Shown in pieces: positions 9,553-18,379 of a stretch of DNA of 47,014 nt. The translations under genes and the position numbers were made by a program. This DNA is from Heterostelium multicystogenum. Lineage: Eukaryota > Evosea > Eumycetozoa > Acytosteliales > Acytosteliaceae. How positions within the stretch are numbered: the stretch's first letter is position 1; the number at the start of each line of letters is the position of its first letter. Location of the stretch: assembly GCA_003667245.1 (NCBI GenBank), contig RCNN01000568.1, forward strand, positions 1-47,014, written 5' to 3'. The notes under the pieces were generated by a model. That model was not told where the DNA came from, searched no databases, and was given only the letters and a program-made list of their open reading frames with translations.

Positions 9553-10582
9553 GGCCACGTTCAGAAACTGGTGGGCAACACCGCTGGTCGGTCTGCTGGG
9601 CGGGTATCTCGCCAGCCAGATCGGCTGGCCACTGCCGTACATGGTCGGCTCGTTGCTGGCGATCATCCTGGTGCGCTGCCTGACACCCTGGCAGCTCGCG
9701 GAAATTCCCGGCGGCCGCAAATGCGGCCAATGGGTGGTGGGCATCGGCATCGGCCTGCACTTCACCCCGGTGGTGATCGAGCAGGTGATGAGCCACTTCG
9801 GCCTGATCTTCTTCGGCGCGCTGGTCACCAGCCTCTCCAGCATCGTGGGTGTGTGGTTGAATGCGCCGCAGCGGTGAAGACCGTGCCACAGCGTTTTTCT
9901 CGAGCATGCCGGGTGGGTCGGGGGAGATGGTCAACCTCGGCGCACGCAACGGCGCAGTACTCAGCCGCGTCGCGGCGGGCCAGAGTTTGCGGGTATTGGT
10001 GGTGGTGCTCTGTGTGCCGGCGGCGTTCAAGTATTTGCTGGGGGAAGGTGCCCGCAGTTTCATCCGGCGACGGTGGATTGGACCTGGCTGGCGCTGCTGT
10101 TTCCCGTCGGCGCACTGGTGGCCTGGGGCTGGCAGCGCTTGCGTCAGCCAAACCCCTGGCTGTTCGGGCCGCTGCTGGTCAGTGCCGCCGCCAGCATTAC
10201 CTGGGACTTGCACATCGGGCTGCCCGACGGCGGCAGCCAGATCGGCCAGTGGCTGATCGGCAGCGGCCTGGGCTGCCACTTCAACCGGCAGTTCTTCCGG
10301 CGCGCGCCGTTGTTCATGGGACGTACGTTGATCGGTACGGCGTTGACCATGTTGATTGCGACGCTGGCGGCTGTGGGCTTGAGTGCACTCACACATCTGG
10401 ACCTGCGTTCGCTGACACTGGGCATGATGCCAGGCGGAATTGCGGAAATGAGCCTGACGGCGGAAACCCTGCAACTGTCGGTGCCGTTGGTGACGGCGAT
10501 GCAGGTGATGCGTTTGTTGTTTGTGCTGTTTCTGGCGGAGCCTTTGTTTCGGCACTGGAACCGGCAGCCAGACAAAATCTGA
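9545..10582 (+). CDS. AbrB-family putative membrane transporter
   Basis: A hydrophobic protein of about 346 residues with two repeated halves, each containing a GxxxPWLxGPLL-like start: LPYMVGSLLAIILVRC near residue 30 and NPWLFGPLLVSAAASITW near residue 205. LTLGMMPGGIAEMSLTAETL near 295 matches the SMPGGSGEM segment near 120, the hallmark of the AbrB (DUF) membrane family, often misannotated as ammonia monooxygenase. Frame breaks lie near 9863 and 10068. The start ATG 9545 lies inside the tctA end (eight-base overlap), so it is part of the tct operon. Substrate unknown; cotranscription suggests a link to carboxylate metabolism. Confidence 0.82.
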
Positions 10583-10602
10583 AGCCCAAGAGACGTTCAA
10601 TT

Positions 10603-10638
10603 GTAGGAGCTGTCGAGCTTTAGCGAGACAGCTCCTAC
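10603..10638. repeat. Perfect-stem palindrome (REP-like, possible bidirectional terminator)
   Basis: GTAGGAGCTGTC and its reverse complement GACAGCTCCTAC flank a short centre between the convergent ends of the abrB-like gene and ung. The GTAGGAGC core is a Pseudomonas REP variant. It could end transcription from both sides, although no U tract follows. Confidence 0.7.
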
Positions 10639-10650
10639 ATTGGAGCTATG

Positions 10651-11344
10651 TCAAACCGGCGGCAATCGCCACTCGATCGGCGTCTCGCCATTCTGCTCAA
10701 GAAACTTGTTGGTGCGGCTGAAATGCCCGCAACCAATAAACCCTCTATAGGCCGACAACGGCGACGGATGCACCGACGTCAGCACCAGGTGCTTGGTGGC
10801 GTCGATCAGCTTCTGCTTGCCCTGCGCATGGGCGCCCCACAGCAAGAACACCAGGTGCGGCTGATGCTCGCTCACCACTTCAATAATCCGATCGGTAAAG
10901 AACTGCCAGCCCTTGCCCGCATGGGCGTTGGCATTCGCGCGCTCCACGGTCATGGTGGTGTTGATCATCAGCACGCCCTGGTCGGCCCAGCTTTGCAGGT
11001 AGCCGTGGTTGGGAATGTCGATGTTCAGGTCACGCTTGAGTTCTTTGTAGATATTGACCAGCGACGGCGGTGCCGGCACGCCCGGTTGCACCGAGAAGCA
11101 CAAGCCGTGGGCCTGGCCCGGGCCGTGATACGGGTCCTGGCCGAGGATCACCACCTTGACCTTGTCCAGGGGCGTTGAGTTGAGTGCGTTGAAGATCATC
11201 GGGCCGGGTGGGTAGATCTCCTTGCCTGCCGCGTGCTCCTGGCGCAGGAATTCCCCGCAACTGGGCCATGTACGGCTGGTCGAACTCGTCACGCAGGGCG
11301 TGTTTCCAGCTGGGTTCGAGTTTGATACGGTCGTCGGTGGTCAT
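10651..11344 (-). CDS. ung: Uracil-DNA glycosylase
   Basis: About 231 residues. It holds the family-1 UDG motifs: the water-activating loop [13 protein letters not shown] near residue 68, the stacking region [20 protein letters not shown] near 130, and the minor-groove loop [11 protein letters not shown] near 190 that inserts into DNA. It removes uracil from DNA in base excision repair. A one-base shift near 11262 separates the first 28 residues ([20 protein letters not shown]) from the rest. ATG 11344 is the normal family start. It is convergent with the abrB-like gene and divergent from the hydratase. Confidence 0.96.
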
Positions 11345-11476
11345 GGTTACGCTGTCTAGTCAAAAGAATGAGGCGAACCCTAGGAAAGCCGACCTTGCTT
11401 GTCAATTGATCTGACGCAGATACCGCACTTTCCTGCGAAGCGATCATACTGAACCTTCACTTTCTCGATTGAGGTC

Positions 11477-12593
11477 ATGATGAACCTGCACTTCGAAGAG
11501 CTGATTGGCACCGGCGGCGCCCCGCGTTGGCATCGCCAGCCTGGACGCGGAAAAATCCCTCAATGCCTTGTCGTTGCCGATGATCCTGGCCCTGAGCGAA
11601 CGCCTGGACGCGTGGGCCAAAGACCCGCAAATCGTCTGCGTGCTGCTGCGCGGCAATGGCCCCAAGGCCTTTTGCGCCGGTGGCGAAGTCCGCAGCCTGG
11701 CCCAGGCCTGCCGTGAACATCCCGGCGAAGTACCGGCGCTGGCCGCTCAATTTTTCGCCGCGGAGTACCGCCTCGACTACCGCCTGCACACCTATCCCAA
11801 ACCGCTGATCTGCTGGGGCCACGGCTATGTGCTGGGCGGTGGCATGGGCTTGCTGCAAAGCGCCGCCGTGCGCATCGTCACTCCGAGCAGCCGCCTGGCC
11901 ATGCCGGAAATCAGCATCGGCCTGTACCCGGACGTGGGCGCCAGTTGGTTCCTGTCTCGCCTGCCCGGCAAGTTGGGGTTGTTCCTCGGCCTGACCGGCG
12001 CGCATATGAATGGCCGCGACGCCCTGGACCTGGGCCTGGCTGACCGTTTCCTGCTGGATGAACAACAAGACGAACTGCTTGAAGGCCTGCTGCAACTGAA
12101 CTGGCAGGAACAGACCGACATGCAGCTCAACAGCCTGCTCAAGGCCCTGGCCCAGGAAGCCACCGGCCAGTTGCCCGAAGCCCAATGGCTGCCGCGCCGT
12201 GGGCAGATCGACGAGTGGCTGGACGTGGGGGATGTGCGCTGTGCGTGGCGAGCCTTGAGCCAGTTACGCGATCACACCGACCCGCTGCTCCGCCGCGCAG
12301 GCAAGACCCTGAGCGAAGGCTGCCCGCTGACCGCGCACCTGGTGTGGGAACAGATCCAGCGCGCGCGGCACCTGTCCCTGGCCCAGGTGTTCCAGATGGA
12401 ATACACCTTGAGCCTGAACTGCTGCCGTCACCCGGAATTCAGCGAAGGTGTGCGGGCGCGGTTGATCGACAAGGACCAGCAGCCACACTGGCACTGGCCG
12501 GACATCAACTTGATCCCCGAGGCCGTGGTGCAGGCGCACTTCCACAAGGTCTGGGAAGGGCGGCATCCGCTGGCGGACCTGTCTGACTATTGA
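11477..12593 (+). CDS. Enoyl-CoA hydratase/isomerase family protein (3-hydroxyisobutyryl-CoA hydrolase-like)
   Basis: About 371 residues in the crotonase fold. It shows LRGNGPKAFCAGGEVRSL near 55-72 and GYVLGGGMGLLQSAAVRIVT near 115-135, the two oxyanion-hole segments, then PEISIGLYPDVGASWFLSRL, a pattern favoured by 3-hydroxyisobutyryl-CoA hydrolases of valine breakdown; the extra C-terminal 100 residues fit that subgroup. A one-base shift near 11520 separates the first residues (MNLHFEELIGTGG). GAGGTC favours ATG 11480 over ATG 11477. Its TGA lies inside the end of the convergent small secreted gene. Substrate is inferred from family resemblance only. Confidence 0.83.
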
Positions 12594-13036
12594 GCGCCCG
12601 CCGGCGCTTTTTTGCCCTCGAACGTGAAGGCACAATTATCGGGTTGGTGGTCGTCGCACTGGAAAATCTGTTGCCCGAAAGCATCGGTGCCCGGTACCCA
12701 ATGCGTGGTATCTGCCAGCGACATCGCCCCCCCGGCTTGGGCCGTGCCGTACCTCAGGGTGACTGTCTTACCCCTCAGGGTTTTATAAATGCACTTTTCC
12801 AGATAGCCATGCTTGCGCTCGTCCTGCTCGCTAGGAGTAAAAAGCGCGCCGACAAAGGTTTCCACGAATTCCCCGCCGCTCATTGCCTGGCTTATCCATG
12901 GCGAGTCGCTGTCAGTTCCCTGAAAGTGACCGTCAACGTACCGTACAGCACTCGGGTAAGGACAGGATTGCGCTGCTGCCAACGTACTGACGCCAAGAAA
13001 AGCAAAAAATAACAGGTAGAGCGGGCTGACGTTCAT
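12587..13036 (-). CDS. Small secreted protein (possibly DUF3757-like)
   Basis: Intact 149-residue protein with a clear signal peptide (residues about 1-22, LYLLFFAFLGVSTLAAAQS) and four cysteines in the mature part (CPYPS, EKCIYK, QCDDHQPDNCAF), which suggests two disulfides in the periplasm or outside. I recall similar short Pseudomonas proteins under DUF3757, but cannot confirm the family. The last codons overlap the convergent hydratase gene. Ribosome binding site is weak (TGGAACCC). No function is assigned. Confidence 0.7.
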   Translation of the reverse strand: MNVSPLYLLFFAFLGVSTLAAAQSCPYPSAVRYVDGHFQGTDSDSPWISQAMSGGEFVETFVGALFTPSEQDERKHGYLEKCIYKTLRGKTVTLRYGTAQAGGAMSLADTTHWVPGTDAFGQQIFQCDDHQPDNCAFTFEGKKAPAGAQ

Positions 13037-13157
13037 GTCATGGGTTCCATCAGTCGATGCTGGAAGCGATACGCCAAACAGGCGACTGCTCCCAATTAAC
13101 TACAGGCGTAACCCACAGGATAGCTGTCAAATATGACAGTGCCGACCAACGGTAAAC

Positions 13158-13183
13158 AAAAACGGCGCCTGAGCGCCGTTTTT
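13158..13183 (-). terminator. Rho-independent terminator of the Tyr-rich lipoprotein gene
   Basis: AAAAACGGCGC, a two- to four-base loop and GCGCCGTTTTT form a strong GC stem flanked by A and T runs. It lies directly after the lipoprotein gene end near 13190 and could work in both directions. Confidence 0.85.
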
Positions 13184-13189
13184 CCAATT

Positions 13190-13553
13190 ATTCCTATCAA
13201 GCGATGACCGCCGCCACGGCCTCCACCCTGACCACCACCCTGGCCATGTCCGCCACCATTACCCCAGTGACTGTTGCCCCAACCCTGGTTTGGGTAAGGC
13301 CGATAACCCGCGCGCGCCCCGCAGGATAATAGCGCGGCGCCGGCTGGTAATAACGCGGCGACGGGTAATAACGCTGCGGTGGCGGGTAGTAACCCTGGCG
13401 GTAATGGTAATACGGGCCGCCGCCGTAGTAATACGCCGGCGCGGGCGCCGTGTAGACCTCGGAACCGTAGTAGGCCTGGCCGCCACCGTAATAAGGCGCG
13501 CACGCAGAAAGGGTCAAGCCGAGCAAAGCGATGAGAAGCAGTCGACGATACAT
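13190..13553 (-). CDS. Tyr/Gly/Pro-rich small lipoprotein
   Basis: About 120 residues starting at ATG 13553 after AGGAGG. The N-terminus is a lipoprotein signal with lipobox LTLSAC near residues 13-18. The mature part is low-complexity, dominated by Tyr: YYGGGQAYYGS, YYYGGGPYYHYRQGYYPP and repeats of RYYxPxPRYY. Near 13312 the frame breaks; in the adjacent frame the protein goes on as GYRPYPNQGWGNSHWGNGGG and a GGGQGGGRGGGH tail, which is in better keeping with its composition. A second indel near the stop is likely, since that frame otherwise reads into the terminator. Function unknown; it resembles envelope YXWGxW/PXPV-type lipoproteins. Confidence 0.7.
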
Positions 13554-13792
13554 GGCGGCCTCCTGGACCGCGGAAGAGCACACCCAGCGACGCTGGGGGG
13601 CGGCAAACAGCTTTCACTGCCTGACGAAATATCTGACATCAAAAAACGGAATCTGGTGCGATTTAGACATAGATTGATACATCTGCCGGTCGCCTCATTG
13701 CAGTGCAACCCCGCACCACCACGACGCATATTCACCGCACGTTTCGCCCTCCTCCTCGCGCCATCCCGCGCCATTACTGCACCCGTGCCACT

Positions 13793-13808
13793 TGGCACGA
13801 CTCTCGCT
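13793..13808 (+). promoter_or_regulatory. Candidate sigma-54 (RpoN) promoter ahead of the guanidine riboswitch
   Basis: TGGCACGACTCTCGCT has GG at 13794-13795 and GC at 13806-13807, the strict GG-N10-GC spacing, and matches TGGCACG-N4-TTGC in all but one of the key bases. Transcription would start near 13819, about 40 bases before the riboswitch. Nitrogen control through NtrC would suit guanidine as nitrogen source. Prediction only. Confidence 0.45.
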
Positions 13809-13860
13809 TTACCTCTCCCGTGCAGGAGTCATCACAGGTTCGCGGCACCACAATTTGCAA

Positions 13861-13963
13861 TGGCTGACTAGGGTTCCGGCTCGCTAAGGCGAGTGGCTGG
13901 TCCGAGAGTCGGCGACCTCCAGTTGAGGTTACACGGCGGGATAAAAGCCCGGGAGACAAGCCA
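13861..13963 (+). ncRNA. Guanidine-I (ykkC) riboswitch
   Basis: The highly conserved ykkC blocks are present in order: CTAGGGTTCCGGC at 13868, GGCTGGTCCGAGAGTC at 13896 and ACACGGCGGGATAAAAGCCC at 13931 followed by GGGAGACAAG. The P1 stem can form between TGGCT at 13861 and AGCCA ending at 13963. This class binds guanidinium and turns on genes for its export or breakdown. A small hairpin, CACCG-TTCA-CGGTG at 13962-13975, shares bases with the 3' side of P1 and may be the switching partner; there is no U tract. The gene start follows at 14019. Confidence 0.95.
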
Positions 13964-14018
13964 CCGTTCACGGTGCCGCGTTGCTCCTGCTCGCCCTTGA
14001 TCAACTGGAGAAGCATCC

Positions 14019-15089
14019 ATGCCCTCGATACGTTTACCCGCCCTGCTCGCCGCCGCCTTCGCCGCCGTGGTGAGTTTTTTCCGCCCAAGCCGCCCCCAAA
14101 GACCATTTCAGCGTGTGCTGGACGATCTATGCCGGCTGGATGCCGTGGGAATACGCCGGCAGCCAAGGCATCCTCGACAAGTGGGCCAAGAAGTACGGCA
14201 TCAAGATCGACATGGTGCAGCTCAATGACTACGTCGAATCCATCAACCAGTACACCGCCGGCCAGTTCGACGGCTGCACCATGACCAACATGGACGCCCT
14301 GACCATTCCCGCCGCCGGCGGCGTGGACAGCACCGCGCTGGTGGTCAGCGACTTCTCCAATGGCAACGATGGCGTGGTCATCAAAGGTGAAGGCAAGACC
14401 GTCGCCGACCTCAAGGGCATGAACGTCAACCTGGTGGAACTTTCCGTGTCCCACTACCTGCTGGCCCGCGCCTGGAGTCGGCCAACCTCAGCGAAAAAGA
14501 CCTGAAAAGTGGTCAACACCCTCCGACGCCGACATCGCCGCCGCCTTCAACACCGACCAGGTCAAGGCCGTCACCACCTGGAACCCGATGCTCTCGGAGA
14601 TCAAGGCCAAGCCCGGCGTCACCGAAGTGTTCGACTCCAGCAAAGTGCCCGGCGAAATCATGGACATGATGGTGGTCAACACCCAGACCCTCAAGGACAA
14701 CCCCAAGCTGGGCAAAGCGTTGACCGGCGCCTGGTTTGAAGTGGTGGCGCTGATGAACGCGAAAAACGCCGCCAGCACCGACGCCCTGGAACACATGGCC
14801 AAGGCCTCCGGCACCGACCTCAAGGGCTTCCAGTCGCAACTGGACACCACCAAGCTGTTCGCCACGCCCAAGGAAGCCCTGGCCTTCGCCACCAGCGCGC
14901 AGTTGCCCGCCACCATGGGCAAAGTCGCCGAGTTCTCGTTTTAAACACGGCCTGCTGGGTGAAGGTGCCAAGGACACCAACGCCGTGGGCATGAGCTTCG
15001 CCAATGGCGTGACCCGCGGCGACACCGCCAACCTCAAGCTGCATTTCGACCCCAGCTACGTACAGATGGCCGCCGACGGCACGCTGTAA
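14019..15089 (+). CDS. ABC transporter substrate-binding protein of the guanidine (urea carboxylase-type) locus
   Basis: About 355 residues: signal peptide (PALLAAAFAAVVSF), then a NitT/TauT-type periplasmic binding domain with VCWTIYAGWMPWEYAGSQGI, LNDYVESINQYTAGQFDGC, GVVIKGEGKTVADLKGMNV, and VKAVTTWNPMLSEIKAKPG. It is the binding protein usually called urea carboxylase-related. With the guanidine-I riboswitch upstream, guanidine is the likely ligand. Frame breaks lie near 14085, 14478, 14510 and 14943; the last part (HGLLGEGAKDTNAVGMSFAN) ends at TAA 15089. RBS is CTGGAG before ATG 14019. It heads an operon of six genes. Confidence 0.87.
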
Positions 15090-15101
15090 GAGGACCCGGC
15101 C

Positions 15102-15925
15102 ATGCGCCTGATCAACCGTCACCCGGAACGCTCCAGTCGCCTGCTGTTGGTGCTGCTGGCCTTCGCCCTGCTGCTGTTCGCCTACTTCGTGGGCTCGGCC
15201 GAGCGCCTGGCAGACAACCCCAACGACAAGCTGCTGCCCAGCGCCGCACAAATGGGCGACGCAGTGAAACGCCTGGCCTTCCAGCGCCGACACTCGCACC
15301 GGTGAATACGTGCTGTGGCAAGACAGCGCCTCAAGCCTGCGCCGCCTGGCGATCGGCCTGGGCATCAGCGCCCTCGCCGGCCTGTGCCTGGGCATTGCAG
15401 CCGGCACCTTGCCGCTGTTTGGCGCACCGTTGTCGCCGTTACTGACGGTGCTGTCGATGGTGCCGCCGCTGGCGATCCTGCCGATCCTGTTCATCGTGTT
15501 CGGGCTGGGGAATTGTCGAAAGTGATGCTGATCGTGATCGGTATCACCCCGGCCCTGGCGCGGGACCTGGAAACAGCGGGCACGGGAAATCCCCGTGGAG
15601 TTGCTGGTGAAGGGCACAGACCCTCGGCGCCTCCACCTGGACCCTGATGCTGCGGGTGGTGCTGCCGCCAATTTGCTGCCACGCTTGCTGATCTCCCTGC
15701 CGCTTGATGCTCGGCTCGGCGTGGGCTGTTCCTGATTTGCAGCCGAAGCCATCGCCTCCACGCGACGGTTTGGGTTTACCGGATCTTCCTGGTGCGCCGC
15801 TACCTGGCGATGGACGTGATCACTGCTACGTGGTGTGGATCACCCTGCTTGGCCTGGCTGATGGACTGGGGCCTCAAGGCCCTGACGCGGCGCGCGTTCC
15901 CTGGTACGAAGGAGCGCGGGCATGA
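15102..15925 (+). CDS. ABC transporter permease (guanidine locus)
   Basis: About 273 residues, TauC/SsuC-type inner membrane permease. An N-terminal span (LLLVLLAFALLLFAYFV) precedes a periplasmic segment and the permease core ASSLRRLAIGLGISALAGLC, MVPPLAILPILFIVFGLG, and the cytoplasmic EAA-like loop region near residues 150-185 that contacts the ATPase. Frame breaks occur near 15290, 15513, 15568, 15620, 15670, 15725 and 15820. The stop overlaps the ATPase start (ATGA at 15922), so the two are translationally coupled. Residues between breaks are recognisable but the region 15600-15830 is damaged by several indels in sequence. Confidence 0.82.
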
Positions 15926-16691
15926 GTTTTATCAGCGTAACAATGTGTGGCAGCGCTATGTTCGACCAGGTGGTATTGGAGCGCCTGAACCTGCACGTGG
16001 CCGAAGGCGAATTCTGCACCCTGGTCGGCACCATCCGGTTTGCGGCAAATCGATTCCTGCGCCTGCTGCTGGGGCAGGAAACCGCCAGCCATGGCGGATC
16101 CTGCTGGACGGTAAACCGCTCGCCGCCGAACCCGATGCCAGCCGTGGCGTGGTGTTTTCCAGCGCTACTCGGTGTTCCCGCATCTGACGGTGCTGGACAA
16201 CGTTGCGCTGGGCCTTGAGTTGCCGCGTTCAGCGTTGCTCGGCCGCCTGTTCGGCAGCGCGAAAAAACAGGCCCGGAAACAGGCCGCAGCGCTGCTGCAA
16301 TAAAGTCGGTTTGGGCCATGCTGGACAAGTACCCGGCGCAGCTTTCCGGCGGTATGCAAGCGCGCTGGCCATCGCCCAGGCGCTGATCATGAAGCCCCGC
16401 GTGTTGCTGCTGGACGAACCCTTCGGCGCCCTCGACCCGGGCATTCGCAAAGACATGCACCTGCTGTTGCTGGAGCTGTGGCGCGAAAACCAGGCTGTAC
16501 GGTGTTCATGGTCACCCCACGACCTGAGTGAAGGCTTCAGCCTCGGCACCCGCTTGCTGGTATTCGACAAGGTGCGCCTCGACCCACACGCCCCGGCGCC
16601 TACGGCGCCCGCATCACCTACGACATCCCTTTGAGAACAGCGAGCGCCGCAAAGGCGATCGCCGCCGAACTTGGAGCCACTTCCAAAATGA
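15922..16691 (+). CDS. ABC transporter ATP-binding protein (guanidine locus)
   Basis: About 255 residues, NitT/TauT-type ATPase. Visible are GEFCTLVG leading to a damaged Walker A near 16030-16050, VVFxRYSVFPHLTVLDNVALG-type Q-loop region, the signature QLSGG with GMQ near 16340, Walker B VLLLDEPFGALDP near 16400-16435, and the His switch after 16510. At least six one-base breaks fall at about 15950, 16037, 16100, 16160, 16300, 16362 and 16497. Its stop overlaps the next ATG (ATGA at 16688). It powers the importer formed with the two genes upstream; guanidine is the inferred cargo. Confidence 0.85.
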
Positions 16692-17421
16692 CCGACTCAA
16701 CTCAATTGTTCCCACCTTTTGCCGAGGAAATGCTCCCCGGCGGCGGCCAACGTTCCTTTTGTGCTCAAGCGCGGCCAAACTGCTGCGCCTCACCGACATT
16801 CGCGGCGGCGCCCAACGTCAGCTTGACCCTGCTCAATGCCAATGAAAAAACCGAGCGCCTGAACCTGCCGACAGCCTCAAATGCCAACACCGCCAAGCTC
16901 ACCAACGGCCATTGCCTGTAACTCGGACATGGGCCGCGTGCTGGCTGCCATCACCGCCGACACCTGCGGCTGGAGTGACAGTATCGGCGGCGTGTCATGC
17001 GCCTCCGAGGTCGCGGAAAATAATGGCAAAGGCCGCTATCAAGAGCTGCGCAACGGCCTTCTACCGCAACGGCACCGACAACCTGCTGGTGGAACTGGGC
17101 AAAGTGGGGCCCTGGGGCTGTCCGACCTGCTGATGACCCTCAACCTGTTCAGCAAAGTCACGGTAGATGAAGCTGGCAGCCTGCACTTTGTCCCCGGTCA
17201 CTCCAAGGCCGGCGACTACATCGAACTCTACGCACCGATGGACACACACTGGTGGTGCTCACCGCGCTGCAACATCCCATGGACCCCAACCCCGAGTACG
17301 CGCCGCAGCCGCTGAAACTCAGCTGGATGAACGCCGACCCAAGCGTCGCCGAAACACTGCCGTACCTCGCGCCCCGGAAAACGAGCGCGGCTTTATCAAC
17401 ACCGACCGTCTGTTCGCCTGA
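16688..17421 (+). CDS. Urea carboxylase-associated protein 1 (DUF1989; carboxyguanidine deiminase subunit)
   Basis: About 243 residues. It begins [20 protein letters not shown], then [39 protein letters not shown] and [20 protein letters not shown], followed by [14 protein letters not shown], the pattern of the UAAP1 half of the DUF1989 pair. In P. syringae the two DUF1989 proteins next to guanidine carboxylase form a heterodimeric carboxyguanidine deiminase producing allophanate and ammonia (CgdAB). Frame breaks lie near 16752, 16815, 16883, 17022, 17060, 17105, 17245 and 17380. Its ATG overlaps the ATPase stop. It is in the usual place, before the second subunit. Confidence 0.83.
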
Positions 17422-17430
17422 GGACCTGCC

Positions 17431-18072
17431 ATGGTCTAATCGCACTCGCCAAACAACCGGACGCGGGCCGTGTACCGCGCGACCATTCCCCGCCGGCGAA
17501 CCCTGGCTGATGGAAGTCAAGGCCGGCCAGACCCTGCGCATCCTCGACCTTGAGGGCAACCAGGCGGTCGACACGCTGTTCTAACAGCCTGAAAAACCCC
17601 AGGGAACGCTACGACGTGCAGCGCACCCTGCGTCGGCAAACAAGCGTGTACCTGAGCACCGGCAGCGTGCTGTATTCCAACCTCGGCCAGCCGATGCTGA
17701 CCCATCGTCGACGACACCTGCGGACGCCACGACACCCTTGGCGGCGCCTGCGCCAAGAGAGCAACACCGTGCGCTACGCCCTGGAAAAACGCTACATGCA
17801 CAGCTGCCGCGACAACTACCTGCGGGCCTGCGCCCACGATGGCCGGCTGGGTAAAAAGCGACATCGGGCCGAAACATCAAATTTCTTCATGAACGTGCCG
17901 GTGACCGCCGATGGCGGGTTGACCTTCGAGGACGGGATTTCCGCCCCCGGCAAGTACGTCGACCCTGCGGGCCGAGATGGACGTGATCGTGCTGATCTCC
18001 AACCTGCCCGCAACTGAACAACCCGTGCAACGGCTACAACCCAACCCCTGCGAGTTACTGGTATGGAACTGA
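17431..18072 (+). CDS. Urea carboxylase-associated protein 2 (DUF1989; carboxyguanidine deiminase subunit)
   Basis: About 213 residues. Diagnostic stretches are [20 protein letters not shown] near residues 24-43, [13 protein letters not shown] near 46, [26 protein letters not shown], and [17 protein letters not shown] at the end. This is the partner of the preceding gene. The start ATG 17431 is followed at once by an indel (ATGGTCTAATCG, an in-frame stop in the raw sequence); further breaks are near 17466, 17492, 17583, 17640, 17704, 17850, 17965 and 18005. It lies ten bases after UAAP1 and about 300 bases before the carboxylase, the gap holding a REPIN. Confidence 0.83.
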
Positions 18073-18379
18073 AGATCAAGCGGTTGCGCCAGTGGTTGTT
18101 TGCGCCCTGTGCCAGCGCCCGGGCCGGGCAGTGCCTGCGAAAACGCTGAAGATCAACTGTGGAAGATGACCTGTAGGAGCTGGCTTGCCTGCGATAGCGG
18201 TGGATCAGCCGACATATGGGGTGACTGATCCACCGCCATCGCGGCAAGCCCGGCTCCCACAGTTGATCTCCATTGGTGTTGAAATTTGCGCTGCGACGAC
18301 CGTAGCGCCATCCACATTTTGCGGGACGGCCCGCATCCCAGGACAAGGCCGAGCACTCATCGCCCTGCGGGGTTTTGCC
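18073..18379. other. Gap between UAAP2 and the carboxylase gene
   Basis: A 307-base gap in the middle of the operon. Its centre is the REPIN at 18172-18261. I see no gene in the rest; a GGGG ahead of ATG 18380 is the best ribosome binding site. The gap may hold an extra promoter but no clear -35/-10 pair is visible. Confidence 0.5.
18172..18261. repeat. REPIN between UAAP2 and guanidine carboxylase
   Basis: TGTAGGAGCTGGCTTGCCTG at 18172 is answered by GGCAAGCCCGGCTCCCACA ending at 18261. The centre has a further inverted repeat, GGTGGATCAG with CTGATCCACC, so the whole can fold as one long hairpin. It could attenuate or stabilise the operon message. Confidence 0.82.

Noticed and set aside
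8876..10600. A 574-residue open frame opposite tctA and the abrB-like gene.
   Set aside because: It is a high-GC shadow: Gln/His/Arg-rich without domains, opposite two well-supported membrane proteins.
18073..18160. A 28-codon open frame after UAAP2.
   Set aside because: No ribosome binding site, no family, and it overlaps the UAAP2 stop; likely chance.
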